Shown here piece by piece: positions 8,915 to 17,419 of a stretch of DNA of 64,000 nucleotides. Each line of letters starts with the position of its first letter. The first letter of the stretch is position 1. The notes beneath the pieces are model-generated. The model was not told where the DNA came from. It saw only the letters and a list, made by a program, of their open reading frames with translations, and ran no database searches. The DNA is from Paramicrobacterium humi (GTDB lineage: Bacteria > Actinomycetota > Actinomycetes > Actinomycetales > Microbacteriaceae). A program made the position numbers and the translations under genes. The stretch spans positions 1,674,001 to 1,738,000 of the forward strand of contig NZ_FNRY01000001.1 of the NCBI RefSeq assembly GCF_900105715.1, written 5' to 3'.

Positions 8915-9930
8915 CAACAACAGCCACGAAGTCCCCGGAGACGAAGGCGGAAGCCGAGCAGCGGCAGTCGGGCGGCGCGAAAGCGTTCCTCAAGGCCCAG
9001 CTGCAGCAGTCGCTCGCGTTCGGCACGCTCATCGTTCTCGTCATCTTCTTCTCGCTGGCGAGCCCGAACTTCTTCCAGTGGAGCAACATCTCGGGCATCC
9101 TGCTCGCGACCGCAGTGATCGGCATCCTCGCGCTCGGCACGACGTTCGTGATCATCACGAGCGGCATCGACCTGTCGATCGGAACCGGCATGACGCTGTG
9201 CGCGGTCATGACGGGTGTCGTGACGGTGAACTTCGGGATGCCGATCGGCGTCGGCATCCTCGCCGGGCTCGCGACCGGTGCGCTCATGGGGCTCATCAAC
9301 GGTCTCAACGTGACGTACCTGAAACTGCCGCCGTTCATCGCGACGCTCGCGATGATGATGATCGCGCAGGGCCTCGCCCTCGTAATCTCCAACGTCCGCC
9401 CGATCTACTTCTCGTCCGTCGCACCGGGCTTCAAGCAGGTCGCCCTCGGCACGGTCATCCCGGGTCTTCCCAACGCCGTGCTCATCCTGTTCGTGCTCGC
9501 CCTGCTCGCCTACCTGCTGCTGAGCAAGACCATCCTCGGCCGCTACACGTTCGCGATCGGCAGCAACGAGGAGGCGACGCGCCTCTCCGGCGTCAACACG
9601 CGCCGCTGGCTCATCATCATCTACGTCGTCGCCGGTGTCTTCACGGGCATCGCCGGCGTCGTGATGGCCGCTCGCCTCGACTCGGCGCAGCCGCAGATCG
9701 GCATGGGGTACGAGCTCCAGGCCATCGCGGCGGTCATCATCGGCGGCACCTCGCTTCTCGGCGGTCGCGGTTCCATTCTCGGCACCCTGATCGGTGCGCT
9801 CATCATGAGCGTGCTCATCAACGGCCTCCGCATCCTGTCCGTTCAGACCGAATGGCAGAACGTCGTAGTCGGAATCGTGATTCTCATCGCGGTGTTCACC
9901 GACTCGCTCCGTCGACGCAAGGAGGCGTGA
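8911..9930 (+). CDS. Sugar ABC transporter permease (RbsC type)
   Basis: This 339-residue membrane protein of the BPD_transp_2 family has about ten hydrophobic segments. The conserved pattern GTTFVIITSGIDLSIG and the cytoplasmic-loop signature ATRLSGVNTRRW are present, followed by AIAAVIIGGTSLLGG. It forms the channel with the RbsA-type ATPase, to which it is coupled by ATGA overlap. The N-terminal 30 residues are hydrophilic and charged. Confidence 0.92.
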   Translation: MTTTATKSPETKAEAEQRQSGGAKAFLKAQLQQSLAFGTLIVLVIFFSLASPNFFQWSNISGILLATAVIGILALGTTFVIITSGIDLSIGTGMTLCAVMTGVVTVNFGMPIGVGILAGLATGALMGLINGLNVTYLKLPPFIATLAMMMIAQGLALVISNVRPIYFSSVAPGFKQVALGTVIPGLPNAVLILFVLALLAYLLLSKTILGRYTFAIGSNEEATRLSGVNTRRWLIIIYVVAGVFTGIAGVVMAARLDSAQPQIGMGYELQAIAAVIIGGTSLLGGRGSILGTLIGALIMSVLINGLRILSVQTEWQNVVVGIVILIAVFTDSLRRRKEA

Positions 9931-10069
9931 CCCGCTTCCGTCGACATCCCCCGCCGGGGACGCCCGTCCCCCATAACCGAACCCACAACCGGTTAACGTC
10001 CGGCTGCGAGGCTGCCCCCGTGCGGCCTTCGCGCGGATGCCCCTACCCCCGAATACGAATTCCCGACGA

Positions 10070-10089
10070 GGCCAGCACGACCGCTGGCC
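10070..10089 (+). promoter_or_regulatory. Hairpin in the permease-binding protein gap
   Basis: GGCCAGC (10070-10076) pairs with GCTGGCC (10083-10089) around a 6-base loop, 25 bp upstream of the binding-protein start. The 184-bp gap (9931-10114) holds no gene. Such structures can stabilise the downstream mRNA so that binding protein is made in excess over the membrane parts; this is inferred. Confidence 0.4.
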
Positions 10090-10114
10090 CGCACTGAAAC
10101 CAACGGAGTTTTCG

Positions 10115-11098
10115 ATGAACACAGCAAAGAAGATCTTTGCCCTTGCGGCCAGTGCCGCGGTGGCGATCACCCTTGCCGGCTGCTCCAGCAGCTCCCAGGG
10201 TGGCGGCGACGAGCCCAGCGGCGACAAGCCGTACATCGCCCTGGTCTCGAAGGGCTTCCAGCACCAGTTCTGGCAGGCCGTCAACAAGGGCGCCAAGGAG
10301 AAGGCCGACGAGCTCGGCGTCGACATCACGTTCGACGGCCCCGCCTCGGAGACCGAGATCGACGGCCAGCTGCAGATGCTGCAGGCCGCGATCGACAAGA
10401 AGCCCGACGCGATCGGCTTCGCCGCCCTCGACCCCGAGGCGTGCATCCCCCTGTACGACAAGGCGAAGGCCGCTGACATCCCCATCGTCGAGTTCGACGC
10501 CGGCTGCGACAGCGACTACGGCCAGAACCTCGCTGCGACGGACAGCAAGGTCGCCGGTGGCATCGCCGCCGAGCACATGGCCGAGATCATCGGCGGTAAG
10601 GGCGAGATCGGCATCGTCGGTCACAGCCAGATCAACTCCACCGGTGTCGACCGCCGTGACGGCTTCGTCGAAAAGATCGAGTCCGACTACCCCGACATCA
10701 AGATCGTCGACATCCAGTACGGTGACGGCGACCACCTGAAGTCGGCCGACATCGCCAAGGCGATGATCAACGCTCACCCGAACCTCAAGGGCCTCTACGG
10801 CACCAACGAGGGCTCGGCTGTCGGAATCGTCAACGCGGTCACTGAGCTCGGCCTGACCGGCAAGGACATCACCGTCGTCGGCTTCGACTCGGGAAAGGCG
10901 CAGATGGACGCGATCAAGAACGGCGTCATGGCCGGCGCGATCACGCAGGACCCGATCGGCATCGGCAAGGCGGTCGTGCAGGCCGCCTACGACGCGATGA
11001 ACGGCAAGGACCTCGAGGACTTCACCGACACCGGTTCGTACTGGTACGACGCGAAGAACATCGAGAGCGACGACATCGCTCCGCTGCTCTACGAGTAG
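10115..11098 (+). CDS. Sugar ABC transporter substrate-binding lipoprotein (RbsB type)
   Basis: This 327-residue periplasmic-binding protein has a lipoprotein signal: MNTAKK, a hydrophobic stretch, then the lipobox LAGC with the acylated Cys at residue 23. The mature part is a type-1 (Peripla_BP_4) sugar-binding domain, with motifs VSKGFQHQFWQAVNKGA, GFAALDPEACIPL, VGFDSGKAQMDAI and GAITQDPIGIGKAVV. Ribosome site AACGGAG precedes the ATG. It captures the sugar outside the membrane for the RbsA/RbsC unit and ends at a strong terminator. The ligand is not readable; L-fucose or a pentose is expected from context. Confidence 0.92.
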   Translation: MNTAKKIFALAASAAVAITLAGCSSSSQGGGDEPSGDKPYIALVSKGFQHQFWQAVNKGAKEKADELGVDITFDGPASETEIDGQLQMLQAAIDKKPDAIGFAALDPEACIPLYDKAKAADIPIVEFDAGCDSDYGQNLAATDSKVAGGIAAEHMAEIIGGKGEIGIVGHSQINSTGVDRRDGFVEKIESDYPDIKIVDIQYGDGDHLKSADIAKAMINAHPNLKGLYGTNEGSAVGIVNAVTELGLTGKDITVVGFDSGKAQMDAIKNGVMAGAITQDPIGIGKAVVQAAYDAMNGKDLEDFTDTGSYWYDAKNIESDDIAPLLYE

Positions 11099-11111
11099 AA
11101 CTCACACACCG

Positions 11112-11153
11112 CGAAAACGGTCCCCGCGCCACTCGGCGCGGGGACCGTTTTCG
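11112..11153 (+). terminator. Strong intrinsic terminator after the sugar importer
   Basis: A perfect 19-bp stem (11112-11130 with 11135-11153) closes a 4-base ACTC loop. The arms end in AAAACG/CGTTTT, so U-rich tracts exist on both sides. It begins 13 bp after the binding-protein stop and isolates the importer operon. Confidence 0.9.
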
Positions 11154-11165
11154 TGTCGGACGGGA

Positions 11166-11204
11166 GAGAGGACACGCGTTTCCCGCGCGGCGAGAGGATA
11201 CGCG
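11166..11204 (+). repeat. Imperfect 13-bp direct repeat, period 26
   Basis: GAGAGGACACGCG (11166-11178) recurs as GAGAGGATACGCG (11192-11204) with one mismatch. It lies in the 130-bp gap between the importer terminator and the next gene. It could be a regulator site for the downstream membrane protein; there is no further support. Confidence 0.4.
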
Positions 11205-11291
11205 GTGCTTCGGTGAGGTGCCATCCCTTCTCTGCGCCGCCTGCTGCGAGTTGACTGGGCGGTGTCGGATGACGGGGAGGAGAAGTCCAGC

Positions 11292-11768
11292 ATGCATATC
11301 GTTCGAGGCCTCATGGCGGGACTGGCGGCGGGCGCGGCGGGAACGACGGCGCTGAATGCCGTGACGTACCTGGATATGGCCGTCAGGGGTCGGCCGGCAA
11401 GCACGACGCCGGAAAAGTCCGTCGAGAAGCTCGCAGACGAGGCCGGCGTGGACATCCCCGGCGACGAGACGACGCGGAAGCACCGGGTGGAAGGTCTCGG
11501 GCCGCTGATGGGCATCATGACCGGAGTCGGCGTCGGCGCGCTGTTCGGCGTCACGAGAGCGCTGGGGCTGCGCCCCAACATTTTCCTCGGAGGGATCCTC
11601 ATCGGCGGCAGCGCAATGGCGGCCACAAACGTCTCCATGACCCGGCTCCACGTCACAGACCCGGCCACGTGGGGTCTGAAGAGCTGGCTCAGTGACGCGG
11701 TGCCGCACGCCGCGTACGGTTTTGTCGTCGCCGCCGTGCTGCGCGGGCTCGACCGCACCCGCGAATAG
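11292..11768 (+). CDS. Conserved-looking small membrane protein of unknown function
   Basis: This 158-residue protein has an N-terminal glycine/alanine-rich hydrophobic segment (residues 4-25), a hydrophilic stretch with TPEKSVEKLADEAG, then two or three hydrophobic segments rich in glycine (GIMTGVGVGALFG, GGILIGGSAMAA) and a C-terminal one (AAYGFVVAAVL). I recognise no family. The ATG at 11292 is preferred over 11262 because GGAGGAG lies nine bases upstream. It stands alone between the importer terminator and the convergent lactonase gene. Confidence 0.7.
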   Translation: MHIVRGLMAGLAAGAAGTTALNAVTYLDMAVRGRPASTTPEKSVEKLADEAGVDIPGDETTRKHRVEGLGPLMGIMTGVGVGALFGVTRALGLRPNIFLGGILIGGSAMAATNVSMTRLHVTDPATWGLKSWLSDAVPHAAYGFVVAAVLRGLDRTRE

Positions 11769-11774
11769 CGCTCG

Positions 11775-12731
11775 TCAGACGGCGAGCAGCCGTGCCGGGT
11801 TCGTGACCAGGATGCCGTCGACGGCGGCATCGCCGAGTTGGCGACGCAGCCGCGGCACGTAGCGCGCTCCGAGGTGGCCGAGTCCCGGCATCCCGCCATA
11901 CGCGACGTACCGCGAGCGTCGTGCGACGTCCCCGCCGAGAAGCAGACGGTCACTGTGCCCCGACTCGACGAGCGCCGCCGTGAGGTCGACGAGTTCGGCG
12001 TCGCTGCGCACCTTCGCGCGGGCGATGCCGTCGTAGCCCAGGTACGCGCCGCGCGCCGCGAGCTCTGCGTGCAGCTCCGGATCCGGGTCGCGATCGGCGT
12101 GGGCGAGAACGACGCGGTCTGCAGCCACGCCGAGACCGACAAGCAGGTCGAGCACCTCATGCGCGGCCGTGCAGAACTCGAGGTGCACCATGATGGGCGC
12201 TCCGGTCTCGGCGTGCGCGGCCGCGGCGGCCTCCAGCGTCGTCCGCTCGAAACCCGTGATGGCCCAGTAGTCGATGCCGGTCTTGATCAAGCCCGCGCGT
12301 ACCGGCTCGCCGGACGGTCCCACGGCCCGCTCGCCGCGGGCCTCGGCAAGGCTCGTCTCGGCGGCGGGCATGCCGTCGCGGATGTCGGCGGTGAACAGCG
12401 CGGCGCGCGCAGCGGCATCCGTTCCCCGCAGCCAATGGTCGTCGGCGTAGTGCGCTTCCCGGTGAGCGCCCGTCGAGCCGACGACGGTCAGTTCCGCGCG
12501 TGCGCTGATCCGTGCGACGGCGGCCGGCTGCCGGCCGAGACCGTAGGGGGTCGCGTCGATCATCGCGGCGAAGCCGCTGCCGCGCAGCAGGGTCGCCTCC
12601 TCGCCCGAGCGCGACTCGTCGTCGATCTCGTCGCCCGCGAGCAGCGGCGAGACCTGGAACAGGTGCTCGTGATAGTTCACGGTGCCGAGCGCCGACGGGT
12701 CGACGTCTCCGAGGACGGTGCGCACGCTCAT
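11775..12731 (-). CDS. Phosphotriesterase-fold (cog1735) hydrolase, probable sugar lactonase
   Basis: This 318-residue TIM-barrel metal hydrolase keeps all binuclear-site ligands: HEH (His21, His23), the carboxylated Lys150 (GLIKTG), His183 (MVHLEF), His211 (LAHADRD) and Asp268 (LGGDVARR). Known cog1735 members include lactonases acting on phosphorylated furanose lactones, which would suit a pathway with sugar kinases; true phosphotriesterase activity is unlikely here. Its ATG overlaps the upstream stop by one base (TGATG). It is last of the region B operon and convergent with the small membrane protein. The substrate is unknown. Confidence 0.8.
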   Translation of the reverse strand: MSVRTVLGDVDPSALGTVNYHEHLFQVSPLLAGDEIDDESRSGEEATLLRGSGFAAMIDATPYGLGRQPAAVARISARAELTVVGSTGAHREAHYADDHWLRGTDAAARAALFTADIRDGMPAAETSLAEARGERAVGPSGEPVRAGLIKTGIDYWAITGFERTTLEAAAAAHAETGAPIMVHLEFCTAAHEVLDLLVGLGVAADRVVLAHADRDPDPELHAELAARGAYLGYDGIARAKVRSDAELVDLTAALVESGHSDRLLLGGDVARRSRYVAYGGMPGLGHLGARYVPRLRRQLGDAAVDGILVTNPARLLAV

Positions 12732-13657
12732 CAGCGCACCGCCGCTGCCGCATCCGCGAGTCGCTCGACGAGCTCGTCGGTGAGGGTCAGCCCGAACACC
12801 TCGGCGATGACTTGCGACCAGCCGTGGATGAAGTAGCGCCAGCCGTCGATGACGATCAGGTCGCGATCGGCCTCCTGCTCGCGCGCCTGGGCGAGGAACT
12901 CGAGACTGCCACGGTAGTTGAACTCCCACACGAAGGCGCCGTGCGGAAGCTCGGCTCCGTGCGGCAGCGGCGTGCCCGGCCGGTCTTTGCCGAGACCCGT
13001 CGCGTTGACGACGAGCGAACCCGCGGGCAGGTCGGCCAGGAGTGCGCGCGTCGCCTCGTCGGATGCCGCGACATAGCGGATGAGCTCCTGCGGGGTCGCT
13101 CGCTTGGCGTGCACGGAGCGCAAGTGGTCGAGGCGAGCGTCGCTCGCGTCGGTGACGGTAATGCGACGCGGTCGGTCCTCACGTTCGGCAAGGTACCAGC
13201 TCAGCGCGCTTCCGGCTCCGCCGGCGCCGAGGATGAGAACCTCTGCTCCCGTCTCGGCGAAGTGGTCGTCGGGGAGGAAGTCCTCGACGGCGAGGCCTGC
13301 CGTGATCGGGTCCTTCGCGTGGCCGATGAGCTGTCCGTCGCGCTTGGAGATGCTCGAGATCTCACCGCACGCGCTGCCGAAGTCGTCGATGCGATCGAAC
13401 AGGGGCGCCGCCGCCGCGTACAGCGCCATCTTGTGCGTCGTGACGAGCGCACCGAGGTGCTGCGGATCGTCACGAATCTGTTCGACGAGCGCCACGTACT
13501 GCTCGGGGCGCGCGTCCATCGGCAGATCGTGGCCCACGAGCGTCCGCGTGGGGAGCCCGAGGATCTCGGCCCACGCGGGGAACACGCGCATGATCGAGGA
13601 CTGCGCCGTCGAGACGCCGACGAAGCCCATGTAGCCGGTCGCGGTTTCGGTGGTCAT
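12731..13657 (-). CDS. Shikimate dehydrogenase-like NAD(P) oxidoreductase
   Basis: This 308-residue protein has the two-domain AroE layout. The N-terminal substrate domain keeps the catalytic Lys76 (VTTHKMALY) and Asp116 (GHAKDPITAG), and the Rossmann motif GAGGAGS is at 144-150. The usual SLSP substrate motif is replaced by STAQSS, and the C-terminal half (EFNYRGSLEFLAQARE) is long. This argues against housekeeping shikimate synthesis. It sits between KDPG-type aldolase and the lactonase with overlapping stops (ATGA upstream, TGATG downstream). It probably oxidises or reduces a hydroxyl of a sugar acid in the same pathway, by inference. Confidence 0.75.
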   Translation of the reverse strand: MTTETATGYMGFVGVSTAQSSIMRVFPAWAEILGLPTRTLVGHDLPMDARPEQYVALVEQIRDDPQHLGALVTTHKMALYAAAAPLFDRIDDFGSACGEISSISKRDGQLIGHAKDPITAGLAVEDFLPDDHFAETGAEVLILGAGGAGSALSWYLAEREDRPRRITVTDASDARLDHLRSVHAKRATPQELIRYVAASDEATRALLADLPAGSLVVNATGLGKDRPGTPLPHGAELPHGAFVWEFNYRGSLEFLAQAREQEADRDLIVIDGWRYFIHGWSQVIAEVFGLTLTDELVERLADAAAAVR

Positions 13658-14298
13658 GAGGCGGCCTTTCCGCTGAACAGCCGGGCACGGCGCTCGATCT
13701 CGTCGAAGTCGCCGTTCGTGAGAGCGGTGCCGGGGACGAGGTCGCCGCCGGCGCCGACCGCGATCGCTCCGGCTGCGAACCACGCGGCAACGTTGTCGGG
13801 CGTCACGCCGCCGGTGGGCATGAGCGGCACGTCGGGGAAGGGGGCGCGCAGGGCCCCCAGGAACGCGGGGCCGCCGAGGGAGGCAGGGAAGATCTTCACG
13901 ACGTGGCTGCCGAGCTCCACGGCCTCCATGAGCTCGGAGGGAGTCAGCGCGCCGGTCATGACGAGGGTGCCCGTGGCGAGCATCGCTTGCGTGAGGGCGG
14001 GCCGCGTGCCGGGGCTGACGAGGAATCGCGCTCCCGCTTCTGCGGCTCGCTCGGCGTCGCGCGCGCTCGTGACGGTGCCCGCCCCGAGCAGGACGCTGTC
14101 GCCGTAGCGTTCGTCGAGTTCGCGAATCACGCGCGGGGCATCCGGAGTCGAGTACGTGATCTCGAGGCCCGTCACGCCGCCGCGCACGAGGGCGTCGCAC
14201 GCGTCGACAGCGACCTCGGGTGATGGTGCGCGCACGACGGCGATAACGCGAGCGGCGCGCACCGACTCGAGTGCCGCGGAAAGGTCGAAGTCTGCCAT
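13654..14298 (-). CDS. KDPG/KHG-type aldolase
   Basis: This 214-residue class I aldolase has the (beta/alpha)8 fold of 2-keto-3-deoxy-6-phosphogluconate aldolase. The Schiff-base Lys135 is in VVKIFPAS and the catalytic Glu46 in GLEITYS; GAGTVTS and MPTGGVTPDN form the phosphate-binding end. It splits a 2-keto-3-deoxy sugar acid, usually phosphorylated, to pyruvate and an aldehyde. Translation of the next gene is coupled (ATGA). No matching 6-phosphogluconate dehydratase is in the window, so its substrate may not be KDPG. Confidence 0.87.
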   Translation of the reverse strand: MADFDLSAALESVRAARVIAVVRAPSPEVAVDACDALVRGGVTGLEITYSTPDAPRVIRELDERYGDSVLLGAGTVTSARDAERAAEAGARFLVSPGTRPALTQAMLATGTLVMTGALTPSELMEAVELGSHVVKIFPASLGGPAFLGALRAPFPDVPLMPTGGVTPDNVAAWFAAGAIAVGAGGDLVPGTALTNGDFDEIERRARLFSGKAAS

Positions 14299-14318
14299 GT
14301 CTCTGCTTTCGTCGGTGC

Positions 14319-15266
14319 TCAGCGCACGGGGTGGAGGGGCGGTCGTCCCGCGAGAACCGCGATGACGTTGTCGACGGCGAGGGAGCCCATCGCGTCGACG
14401 GCCTCGATGGTCTGCGCCCCGAGGTGGGGCGTGATCGTGACGTGCTCGGCGAGCTCGTCGGCGAGCAGCGGCGAGGTGCCGCCGGACACGTCGCCGTTGA
14501 GCGTGTCCGCCGCGTATGCGGCGACGCGACCCGAGCCGAGCGCCTCGGCGAGGGCGCGCTCGTCGACGAGGTCGGGCCGGGCGGTGTTGACCAGAACGAG
14601 CCCATCGGCGGCTGCCGCGAGGAAGCCGGCGTTCACGAGGGTCTCGCCGCCGGGAGCGTGAAGAGTGATGACGGATGCCGCCGCGGCAAGCTGCGCGATG
14701 GTCGCCGGTTCCGCGCCCGCCGCGCGAACCTGGTCATCGCTCAGCCACGGGTCGTGCACGAGCACGCGGCAGCCGAAGCCGGAAAGCCGGGCGGCGACGC
14801 CGCGACCGATGCGGCCGAACCCGACGATCCCGACGGTCTGCGCACCCAGCTCACGGCCGCGCACGGCGCTCCAGTCGCCCGCCCGCACCCGTCGGTCGCC
14901 GCTCGCGGTGCTGCGCAGCGCCGCAAGCATGAGCCCGACGGCGTGATCCGCGACGGCGGAGCTGTTCGCCCCCGGGGTGTTGGTGACGAGGATGCCGCGG
15001 GCGGCGGCGGCTTCGACGTCGACGGCTTCGAAGCCCACCCCGTAGCGGGCGATGATCCGCAGTCGCGGGGCCGCGTCCAGATGCTCGGCGGTCACCGCCG
15101 CGGTGCCCGCGACCCACGCGTCGACGTCGGCGAGCAGCGGGCGAAGCTCCTCGAGCTCGTGGGCGGAGTCGCCGCGCACGAGTTCGTGACCCGCCTCCGC
15201 GAGCCGGGCGACGAGGTCGAGGGAGCCGCCCGAGAACGAGCGGCTCGTCGCCAGAACGCGCCCCAT
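14319..15266 (-). CDS. D-isomer-specific 2-hydroxyacid dehydrogenase
   Basis: This 315-residue protein resembles phosphoglycerate/hydroxypyruvate dehydrogenases. GFGRIG (149-154) binds NAD, Arg230 (NTARPDLVDE) and His281 (ITPHLGAQT) are in catalytic positions, and the aromatic ARYGVGFE segment (73-80) is present. The usual segment carrying the catalytic acid after the last Rossmann strand reads DTLNGD (254-259) rather than DVFxxEP, so a specialised substrate or altered catalysis is possible. The ATG overlaps the kinase stop by one base. Its substrate in this operon is unknown. Confidence 0.83.
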   Translation of the reverse strand: MGRVLATSRSFSGGSLDLVARLAEAGHELVRGDSAHELEELRPLLADVDAWVAGTAAVTAEHLDAAPRLRIIARYGVGFEAVDVEAAAARGILVTNTPGANSSAVADHAVGLMLAALRSTASGDRRVRAGDWSAVRGRELGAQTVGIVGFGRIGRGVAARLSGFGCRVLVHDPWLSDDQVRAAGAEPATIAQLAAAASVITLHAPGGETLVNAGFLAAAADGLVLVNTARPDLVDERALAEALGSGRVAAYAADTLNGDVSGGTSPLLADELAEHVTITPHLGAQTIEAVDAMGSLAVDNVIAVLAGRPPLHPVR

Positions 15267-16761
15267 CAGCGGGACCGCCTCGAGAACCAGGCCTCGAGCG
15301 CGTCGTAGCCGGCGCGGAAGGTCTCGTGGCGCCGCGCATAGTCGGTGTGGCGCGAGGCATCCGGGGTGAACTCGCCCGTCACGCTCGAGAGCTCCCGTGC
15401 CGCGTCGAACGAGTCGACGAGCCCAAGCCCGACAGCGCCCGTCACCGCGGCGCCAAGGCTGTTCGCCTCCTCCACGACGCTGCGCCGCCGAACCGGCACG
15501 CCCCACACGTCGGCCATGATCTGCAGCCACGCGTCGCTCAGCGCGCCACCGCCGATCGCGTCGACTCGGTCGATCGCCGACCCCGCCTCCCGGAACGCGG
15601 TGATGCACGTGTACAGGTTGAACGCAACGCCCTCGAGCACGGCACGCGCGAGGTGCGCGCGCGTGTGGTGCCGGCCGAGCCCGATGAACGAGCCGGCGGC
15701 GTCGGGATTCCAGTGGGGGGAGCGCTCGCCGAGCAGGTACGGCAGGAAGAACAGTCCTCCGCTCGCGGCATCCGCCGTCTCGGCCTCGGCCACGAGCGAG
15801 CGAAGCGACTGGCCATCGGGGAGGGGGAGAGCACTTCGTTGATCCACGCGAGCGCGGCGCCCCCGGCCTGCATCGTCGCGGTCGGCACGAAGCTGCCGGG
15901 CACGACGTTGTCGAAGGTCATGGTGCGCATGTGCTCGTCGTACACGGGCTCGTCGCTCGCGAACGAGATCCACGACGACGTGCCGAGGCACACGTACGCA
16001 CCGTTCTCGGGCGCGACGATGCCCGCCCCGACAGCGGCGATGGGGCCATCCCCTCCGCCCATCACGACGCGCGTTCCCCGCGTCAGGCCGGTCGCCGCCG
16101 CGGCGGCATCCGTGAGCGTCCCGACGACGTCCGTCGACTCCACGATCTCCGGGAACAGCCGCTCGTCGAGGCCCGCCGCGGCGATGATCTCGCTCGACCA
16201 CCTGCCTGCGCGCTGCTCGTACGCGTTCGTCGCCGACGCGTCGGAGCGGTCCGTCGCGAGACGCCCCGTGAGCCGGTGCACGACGAAGTCCTTCGCCACG
16301 CACACGTGGCGCACGCGGTCGAAGACGTCGGGCTCGTTGTCGCGCACCCACATGATCTTCTCGATCGAGTACGTCGGGTTGATGCGGTGCCCGGTGAGCC
16401 GGTAGGCGCGTTCGGTGCCGATGCGCTCCTCGAGCTGCGCGGTCTGCGCGGCGGAGCGCGTGTCGGCCCAGATGATCGCCGGACGAACTGGCTGATACGA
16501 GGGGTCGAGCAGCACGGCGCCCATCATCTGGCCGCTCACGACGAGGCCCGTGACCTGGCGCGCGTCGGTGTCGGATGCCGCGAGCAGCCGTCTGGTCGCC
16601 TCGACGATCGCGTTCCACCAGTCGTCGGGGTTCTGCTCGGCCACGCCGCCGTCGGCGAAGTGCGCGCCATAGCTCACGGTCACGGCGGACAGCAGCCGAC
16701 CGGTGTCGTCGTGCAGGGAGGCCTTGTTCCCGGTCGTGCCGAGGTCGTGGGCGATGATCAT
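15266..16761 (-). pseudogene. FGGY-family carbohydrate kinase interrupted by a one-base frameshift
   Basis: The N-terminal part (ATG 16761, MIIAHDLGTTGNKAS) carries ATP and sugar domains of a xylulokinase/gluconokinase-type enzyme up to INEVLSPSP. The C-terminal part (DGQSLRSLVAEAE, GGLFFLPYLLGERSPHW, IGGGALSDAWLQIMAD) continues in another frame to the stop at 15266. The break is in a G-run at 15818-15827, and adding one base restores a 498-residue protein of normal length. The rest is intact and the downstream gene is still coupled by a one-base stop/start overlap, so a sequencing error or a recent mutation are both possible. It would phosphorylate a keto-sugar or sugar acid. Confidence 0.85.
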
Positions 16762-16778
16762 CGTGCGCCTCGAGAGAG

Positions 16779-17354
16779 TCAGCGGGTGTAGTCGGTGAGG
16801 CTGAAGCCCGAGTCGCCAGCGATGACGCGGTGGCCCATGCCGTGCTCGAGCACCCAGCCGTAGTCATGGCCCGCGCCGCCCGGGTAGACGGCGAGGAACG
16901 AGTACGGCTCGTCGCCCACGTTGACGCTGCGGTGCGCCCAGCCCGGCGGGATGTAGCCGATGACGCCCGGTGCCATGTCGATCCATTCCGTGCGCTCGCC
17001 GTCGAACATCAGAAGACCGCCTGCGCCGTGCAGGCCGAGGTAGATCTCGCCCTGGTGGTTCGGGTGCTGGTGGCCCTTCGTCATCCAGAACTCACCGCCG
17101 GTCGTACCGGGCTGAATCGTGGTTATCGACTGCGGCAGCTCACGGTCCTCTTCGGGGACCGGGCTCGACACGACGCTGTAGACGACCGGGTTCTCACCCT
17201 CCGCGGCGTCACGCCACGCGTCATGGTCGGCGAACAGGCCCTCGAGATCGGACATGCGGCGCGTGAGCGTGGGTCCTTCCGGGCTGAGCGTCGCCGCGGC
17301 GGCATCGAAGGCGATGCGCATCGGCGGAACGGGCTGGGCGGCGAATTCGGGCAC
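16779..17354 (-). CDS. Cupin-type glucose-6-phosphate isomerase
   Basis: This 191-residue protein matches the archaeal-type metal-dependent phosphoglucose isomerase family. The cupin metal ligands are His95, His97 (KGHQHPNHQGEIY), Glu103 and His141 (IPPGWAHRS). The GTG at 17354 is the likely start, with GAGGAGG six bases upstream. It precedes the FGGY kinase by 17 bp. Two operator copies lie 34-60 bp upstream of this gene, so it can head its own regulated transcript. Whether it isomerises fructose-6-phosphate or another aldose/ketose phosphate in this operon is open. Confidence 0.82.
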   Translation of the reverse strand: MPEFAAQPVPPMRIAFDAAAATLSPEGPTLTRRMSDLEGLFADHDAWRDAAEGENPVVYSVVSSPVPEEDRELPQSITTIQPGTTGGEFWMTKGHQHPNHQGEIYLGLHGAGGLLMFDGERTEWIDMAPGVIGYIPPGWAHRSVNVGDEPYSFLAVYPGGAGHDYGWVLEHGMGHRVIAGDSGFSLTDYTR

Positions 17355-17387
17355 GGAACCTCCTCGTTGGCGTGAGGACAGCATACA

Positions 17388-17413
17388 TGTAATTACAGGC
17401 GGTTGTAATTACA
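17388..17413. promoter_or_regulatory. Tandem palindromic operators TGTAATTACA
   Basis: TGTAATTACA, a perfect 10-bp palindrome, occurs at 17388-17397 and again at 17404-17413. Both copies are followed by GG, and their centres are 16 bp apart. They lie in the 65-bp gap between gntR and the isomerase gene. This is the kind of site bound by HutC/UTRA-type GntR proteins, here most likely the product of 17420-18238. They would control an internal promoter of the operon. Confidence 0.75.
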
Positions 17414-17419
17414 GGATCG

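Noticed and set aside
7274-8920. A 548-residue open frame on the minus strand opposite the RbsA-type ATPase
   Set aside because: The plus-strand protein has all ABC motifs. The opposite frame is an Arg/His/Asp-rich shadow produced by high GC content.
11775-12731. True phosphotriesterase (organophosphate degrading)
   Set aside because: Metal ligands alone do not show this; the operon of sugar kinases and an aldolase fits a lactonase much better.
12731-13657. Housekeeping shikimate dehydrogenase (aroE)
   Set aside because: The substrate motif is altered and the context is sugar catabolism with no aromatic-acid gene nearby.
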